A stretch of DNA of 8,649 nt from Chloroflexia bacterium (GTDB taxonomy: Bacteria; Chloroflexota; Chloroflexia; Thermomicrobiales; UBA6265), in contig JACCYK010000352.1 of assembly GCA_013696525.1 (NCBI GenBank), positions 1-8,649 on the forward strand, given 5' to 3'. The notes beneath the pieces are model-generated. The model did no database searches and was not told the DNA's origin. It saw only the letters and a program-made list of their open reading frames with translations. Every line of letters starts with the position of its first letter. The stretch's first letter is position 1. A program made the position numbers and the translations under genes. This document shows positions 6,307 through 8,649 of this stretch, in pieces.

Positions 6307-6332
6307 CACCCCGTCCATTCGCTTGCTAGACT
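6303..6332 (+). promoter_or_regulatory. Sigma-70-type promoter of the T-box/tRNA-Ala/leuS transcript
   Basis: TTGACA (6303-6308) is a perfect -35 hexamer. After 18 nt comes TAGACT (6327-6332), preceded by TG-N (6324-6326), an extended -10. Transcription would start near 6339, about 60 nt before Stem I of the T-box. The -35 box overlaps the stop codon of the preceding 97-aa gene. No better candidate lies between here and the leader. Confidence 0.65.
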
Positions 6333-6435
6333 CCTGTTGCCGTCCCGACCGAGGCTTCTGAGCCGTTGTCCGGGATCGCGAATGAAAACATCGCACGGGC
6401 GATGATCGGGAGTAGTAGGCCCGCCCCCACAGCGA

Positions 6436-6458
6436 GTCGCCGGCTGGTGCAAGGCGAC
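6436..6458 (+). promoter_or_regulatory. Stem I distal hairpin of the T-box
   Basis: GTCGCC and GGCGAC form a perfect 6-bp stem closing the loop GGCTGGTGCAA. This loop, with the AGCGAG bulge just before it, is the platform that in characterised T-boxes docks on the elbow of the tRNA. Its preservation argues that the riboswitch is functional. Confidence 0.8.
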
Positions 6459-6472
6459 ACCACGGGGCCGAA

Positions 6473-6475
6473 CTC
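6473..6475 (+). promoter_or_regulatory. T-box specifier codon CUC (leucine)
   Basis: The trinucleotide sits in the GAA-CTC-G context of the 3' strand of the specifier loop, opposite AGTA on the 5' strand. CUC would pair with tRNA-Leu of anticodon GAG, consistent with leuS downstream. Confidence 0.85.
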
Positions 6476-6574
6476 GCCCGGGAGCCGCGCCGGTGACGCG
6501 ACCAGGTCGCCAGCCCGCGCCGGGTTACCTCCGTTATCGGGTCATCGAGCGGGTTGAAACCGCGCGCGACATCT

Positions 6575-6650
6575 GGGGCTGTAGCTCATCCGGGAGAGCG
6601 CAACACTGGCAGTGTTGAGGTACGGGGTTCGAGTCCCCGCAGCTCCACCA
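6575..6650 (+). tRNA. tRNA-Ala (anticodon GGC), embedded in the leuS T-box leader
   Basis: A 76-nt cloverleaf folds completely. The acceptor stem is 6575-6581 with 6640-6646, including the G3:U70 wobble that is the main alanine identity signal. The D arm is GCTC/GAGC (6584-6587, 6596-6599). The anticodon stem CAACA/TGTTG (6601-6605, 6613-6617) carries loop CTGGCAG with GGC at 6608-6610. The variable loop is AGGTA. The T arm is CGGGG/CCCCG with loop TTCGAGT. The discriminator is A (6647) and CCA is encoded (6648-6650). It lies between the Stem I/II part and the antiterminator of the T-box, with no promoter-like sequence of its own. It would therefore be made from the leuS leader transcript whether or not the terminator is used. 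GCGCGA (6564-6569) and TCGCGC (6651-6656) pair around it. Confidence 0.97.
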
Positions 6651-6693
6651 TCGCGCCGCCGGGTCAATCAAGCGGGGTGGTACCGCGGAAGCC

Positions 6694-6729
6694 AAGCCTT
6701 TCGTCCCTGTCAGGGATGGAAGGCTTTTT
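6694..6729 (+). terminator. Rho-independent terminator of the T-box (regulated)
   Basis: AAGCCTTTCGTCCCT (6694-6708) pairs fully with AGGGATGGAAGGCTT (6712-6726), giving 15 bp including two G-U wobbles. The loop is 3 nt and a five-T run (6725-6729) follows. The 5' arm includes the CGTCCCT that the antiterminator needs, so the two folds exclude each other. It lies 28 nt before the leuS ATG. Confidence 0.93.
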
Positions 6730-6757
6730 CGTTGCCCAATCACCGGAGAGAATCACC

Positions 6758-8649
6758 ATGACCGACGTCGCCACACCCCACGCCCAAACCGAGCGCTATG
6801 ATGCCGCCGCGATCGAGGCCAAATGGCGCCAGCGGTGGGAGGATGACGACATCAACCGGGTCGACGACGACGACCCCCGGCCGAAGTGGTTCTCGCTGAC
6901 CATGTACCCCTACCCCTCCGGCCTGCTCCACGTCGGCCATTGGTACGCCTTCGTCATCCCCGATGTCTTCGCCCGCCGCCAGCGGATGGCCGGCTACAAC
7001 GTCCTCTACCCGATGGGCTTCGACGCCTTCGGTCTCCCCGCCGAGAACGCCGCCATCCGCAACAACATCCACCCCGCCCCCTGGACCTTCGACAACATCG
7101 CCAAGATGGAGCAAACCTACCGCCAGATGGGGGTGATGATCGACTGGTCACGCGAGATCATCACCTGCACCCCCGAGTTCTACCGCTGGAACCAGTGGCT
7201 CTTCCTCCAAATGCTGGAACGGGGCCTCGCCTACCGCGCCAACGGCCTGGTCTGGTGGTGCCCGAACGACCAGACCGTGCTCGCCAACGAGCAGGTCCAC
7301 GAGGGCAACATCTGCGATCGCTGCGGCGGCGCGGTCTACCGCCGCGACCTGGAGCAGTGGTACTTCAAGATCACCGACTACACCGACGAGCTGCTGGCCG
7401 AGATCGACGGTCTGGACTGGCCCGAGCGGGTCAAGACCATGCAGCGCAACTGGATCGGCCGCTCCGAGGGCGCCCGCCTCGTCTTCACCCTGGAGACCGG
7501 CGACAGCCTGGAGGTCTTCACCACCCGGCCCGATACCGTCTGGGGCGCCACCTTCATGGTCCTGGCCCCGGAGCACCCGCTGGTACCCACGCTCACCACC
7601 GACGGCCGCCGGGCCGAGGTGGACGCCTACATCGAGCAAGCCCGCCGTCAGACCGACGTCGAGCGGCAATCGACCAGCGACGACCACGCCCGCACCGGCG
7701 TCTTCACCGGCGGCCACGCGATCAACCCGGTCACCGACGAGCGGATCCCGGTCTGGATCGCCGATTACGTCTTAATGGGCTACGGCACCGGCGCCATCAT
7801 GGCGGTCCCCGCTGGCGACCAGCGCGACTTCGAGTTCGCCCGCCAGTTCGACTTGCCGATCCGCGTCGTCGTCCAGCCGGACGGCCAGCCCCCGCTCGAC
7901 CCCGCCACCATGACCGAGGCCTACGCCGGCCCCGGCCGCCTGGTGAATTCCGGCCCGATGGATGGCAAGCTGATGCCGGACGAGCTGCCAGAAGTCATCG
8001 CCTGGCTGGAAGCCTCGGGCCGCGGCCGGGCCGAGACGAACTACCGCCTCCGCGACTGGCTGATCTCCCGCCAGCGCTACTGGGGCACCCCGTTCCCGAT
8101 CGTCTACTGCGCTACCTGCGGCATGGTCCCGGTGCCGGAAGCGGACCTGCCGGTCCTCCTGCCGCTGGACGCCGAGTTCCAACCGACCGGCCAGAGCCCG
8201 CTGGTCAGCCACCAGGGGTTCCTCCACGTCGCCTGCCCGACCTGCGGCGGCGCCGCCCGGCGCGAGACCGACACCATGGACACCTTCGTCGATTCATCCT
8301 GGTACTGGTTCCGCTACACCAGTCCTCACGACGACACCGCCCCCTTCAACCGCGAGGCGGCGGCGAAATGGACCCCGGTCGATCTTTACTGCGGCGGCAT
8401 CGAGCACGCCATCCTCCACCTGCTCTACGCCCGCTTCATCACCAAAGTCCTGCGCGACCTCGGCCTAATCGAGCATGGTGAGCCCTACACGCGCCTGCGC
8501 AACCAGGGGATCATCCTCTCCGAAGAGGGCGTCAAGATGAGCAAAAGCCGCGGCACCCAGGTCTCGGCCGAGCCCCTGGTGGCCGAATTCGGTGTCGACG
8601 CCCTGCGCCTGCACCTGATGTACCTGGGCCCCTGGGAGCAGGGCGGCCC
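6758..8649 (+). CDS. leuS: Leucyl-tRNA synthetase (3' end outside window)
   Basis: This cytoplasmic class Ia synthetase charges tRNA-Leu with leucine using ATP and edits mischarged tRNA. The first 630 residues are visible; bacterial LeuRS is usually about 800-880. In order: the HIGH-type signature H-V-G-H (58-61, after [10 protein letters not shown]); a zinc knuckle C168...C186-x2-C189 within [15 protein letters not shown]; and the CP1 editing domain, with T-T-R-P-D-T (255-260) and G-T-G-A-I-M-A-V-P (343-351). A second Cys pair set follows (C451-x2-C454, C493-x2-C496), then [13 protein letters not shown] and K-M-S-K-S (593-597). The start ATG at 6758 has GGAGAG (6745-6750) 7 nt upstream. In the editing site the motif reads P-A-G-D-Q-R-D; many LeuRS have His before this Asp, though the catalytic-site Asp (D354) is kept. 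Expression is controlled by the T-box just upstream. The gene is open at the window end. Confidence 0.98.
   Translation, partial: MTDVATPHAQTERYDAAAIEAKWRQRWEDDDINRVDDDDPRPKWFSLTMYPYPSGLLHVGHWYAFVIPDVFARRQRMAGYNVLYPMGFDAFGLPAENAAIRNNIHPAPWTFDNIAKMEQTYRQMGVMIDWSREIITCTPEFYRWNQWLFLQMLERGLAYRANGLVWWCPNDQTVLANEQVHEGNICDRCGGAVYRRDLEQWYFKITDYTDELLAEIDGLDWPERVKTMQRNWIGRSEGARLVFTLETGDSLEVFTTRPDTVWGATFMVLAPEHPLVPTLTTDGRRAEVDAYIEQARRQTDVERQSTSDDHARTGVFTGGHAINPVTDERIPVWIADYVLMGYGTGAIMAVPAGDQRDFEFARQFDLPIRVVVQPDGQPPLDPATMTEAYAGPGRLVNSGPMDGKLMPDELPEVIAWLEASGRGRAETNYRLRDWLISRQRYWGTPFPIVYCATCGMVPVPEADLPVLLPLDAEFQPTGQSPLVSHQGFLHVACPTCGGAARRETDTMDTFVDSSWYWFRYTSPHDDTAPFNREAAAKWTPVDLYCGGIEHAILHLLYARFITKVLRDLGLIEHGEPYTRLRNQGIILSEEGVKMSKSRGTQVSAEPLVAEFGVDALRLHLMYLGPWEQGG

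Larger units (their letters stand above)
6399..6729 (+). promoter_or_regulatory. T-box riboswitch, leucine-specific (CUC specifier), controlling leuS
   Basis: A T-box leader senses the ratio of uncharged to charged tRNA and decides between terminating and reading into an aminoacyl-tRNA synthetase gene. Stem I is present: CGGG (6407-6410) pairs CCCG (6477-6480), and GGCCC (6418-6422) pairs GGGCC (6465-6469). Between them is a specifier loop with AGTAGTA (6411-6417) opposite GAACTCG (6470-6476). CTC at 6473-6475 is the specifier, a Leu codon. AGCGAG (6431-6436) and the distal hairpin GTCGCC/GGCGAC, with loop GGCTGGTGCAA (6442-6452), match the Stem I head. A GCGAC/GTCGC hairpin (6498-6510) and CCGTTATC (6531-6538) follow. 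The antiterminator motif GGGGTGGTACCGCG (6674-6687) has the TGGT bulge at 6678-6681; GGGG and GCG pair with TCCCT/CGT at 6702-6708, competing with the terminator. The leader is unusually long because a tRNA-Ala gene sits inside it. The specifier agrees with the downstream gene, which makes the call firm. Confidence 0.93.

Noticed and set aside
6575..6650. Reading the embedded tRNA as part of the T-box (a tRNA mimic) or as tRNA-Leu
   Set aside because: The anticodon is GGC, the variable loop is short (tRNA-Leu has a long one), and the G3:U70 pair is the alanine identity element. All cloverleaf bases and an encoded CCA are intact, so it is a genuine tRNA-Ala.
6886..8481. A 531-codon plus-strand open frame across the leuS region
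   Set aside because: Its translation is Arg/Pro/His-rich with no domains and lies in another frame of a gene with every LeuRS signature (HVGH, zinc knuckle, CP1, KMSKS). It is a GC-driven shadow.
1..8649. CRISPR array, insertion sequence, phage or toxin-antitoxin system
   Set aside because: No regularly spaced direct repeats, no transposase or integrase, no terminal inverted repeats and no recognisable toxin/antitoxin pair were seen on either strand.

Overview
This is a GC-rich bacterial window of mostly ordinary housekeeping and small accessory genes, with one unusual regulatory region in front of leuS. GC content, strong GC bias at third codon positions, a T-box leader, a bacterial translin-family gene and an ECF sigma factor with a C-terminal NTF2-like domain fit a Chloroflexota/Thermomicrobia-like organism. 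That placement is inference; no marker in the window settles it.

Layout. Positions 1-847 (+) hold most of a membrane UbiA-family prenyltransferase whose start probably lies before the window. Positions 848-1172 have no supported gene. Going leftward on the minus strand are a 94-residue helical protein (2248-1964) and a translin-family protein (1823-1173). An ECF sigma factor (3378-2377, -) lies upstream of both. It is divergent from a two-domain VOC/glyoxalase-fold gene (3563-4312, +), which has its own ribosome-binding site and ATG at the domain boundary. Positions 4313-4653 show no gene. They are followed by a frameshifted remnant of a small protein (4654-5065). Three short genes (5156-5638 +, 6035-5568 -, 6013-6306 +) are packed so tightly that they overlap at both junctions; this block looks less GC-rich than its flanks.

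The right end is leuS (leucyl-tRNA synthetase, 6758 to the window edge). Its leader contains a complete, leucine-specific T-box riboswitch. It has a good sigma-70 promoter (TTGACA-N18-TAGACT, overlapping the stop codon of the preceding gene) and Stem I with the AGTA and distal-loop signatures. It also has a CTC (Leu) specifier, the conserved T-box antiterminator sequence, and a perfect 15-bp intrinsic terminator with a T tract. Between the Stem I/II region and the antiterminator sits an entire, well-formed tRNA-Ala(GGC) gene with its G3:U70 identity pair and encoded CCA. The tRNA lies inside the riboswitch, not beside it. A 6-bp helix between its flanks (6564-6569 with 6651-6656) would mount it as a domain of the leader. 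This is the most interesting item in the window: a tRNA for one amino acid embedded in the tRNA-sensing leader for another, so that tRNA maturation should cut the sensor away from the switch.
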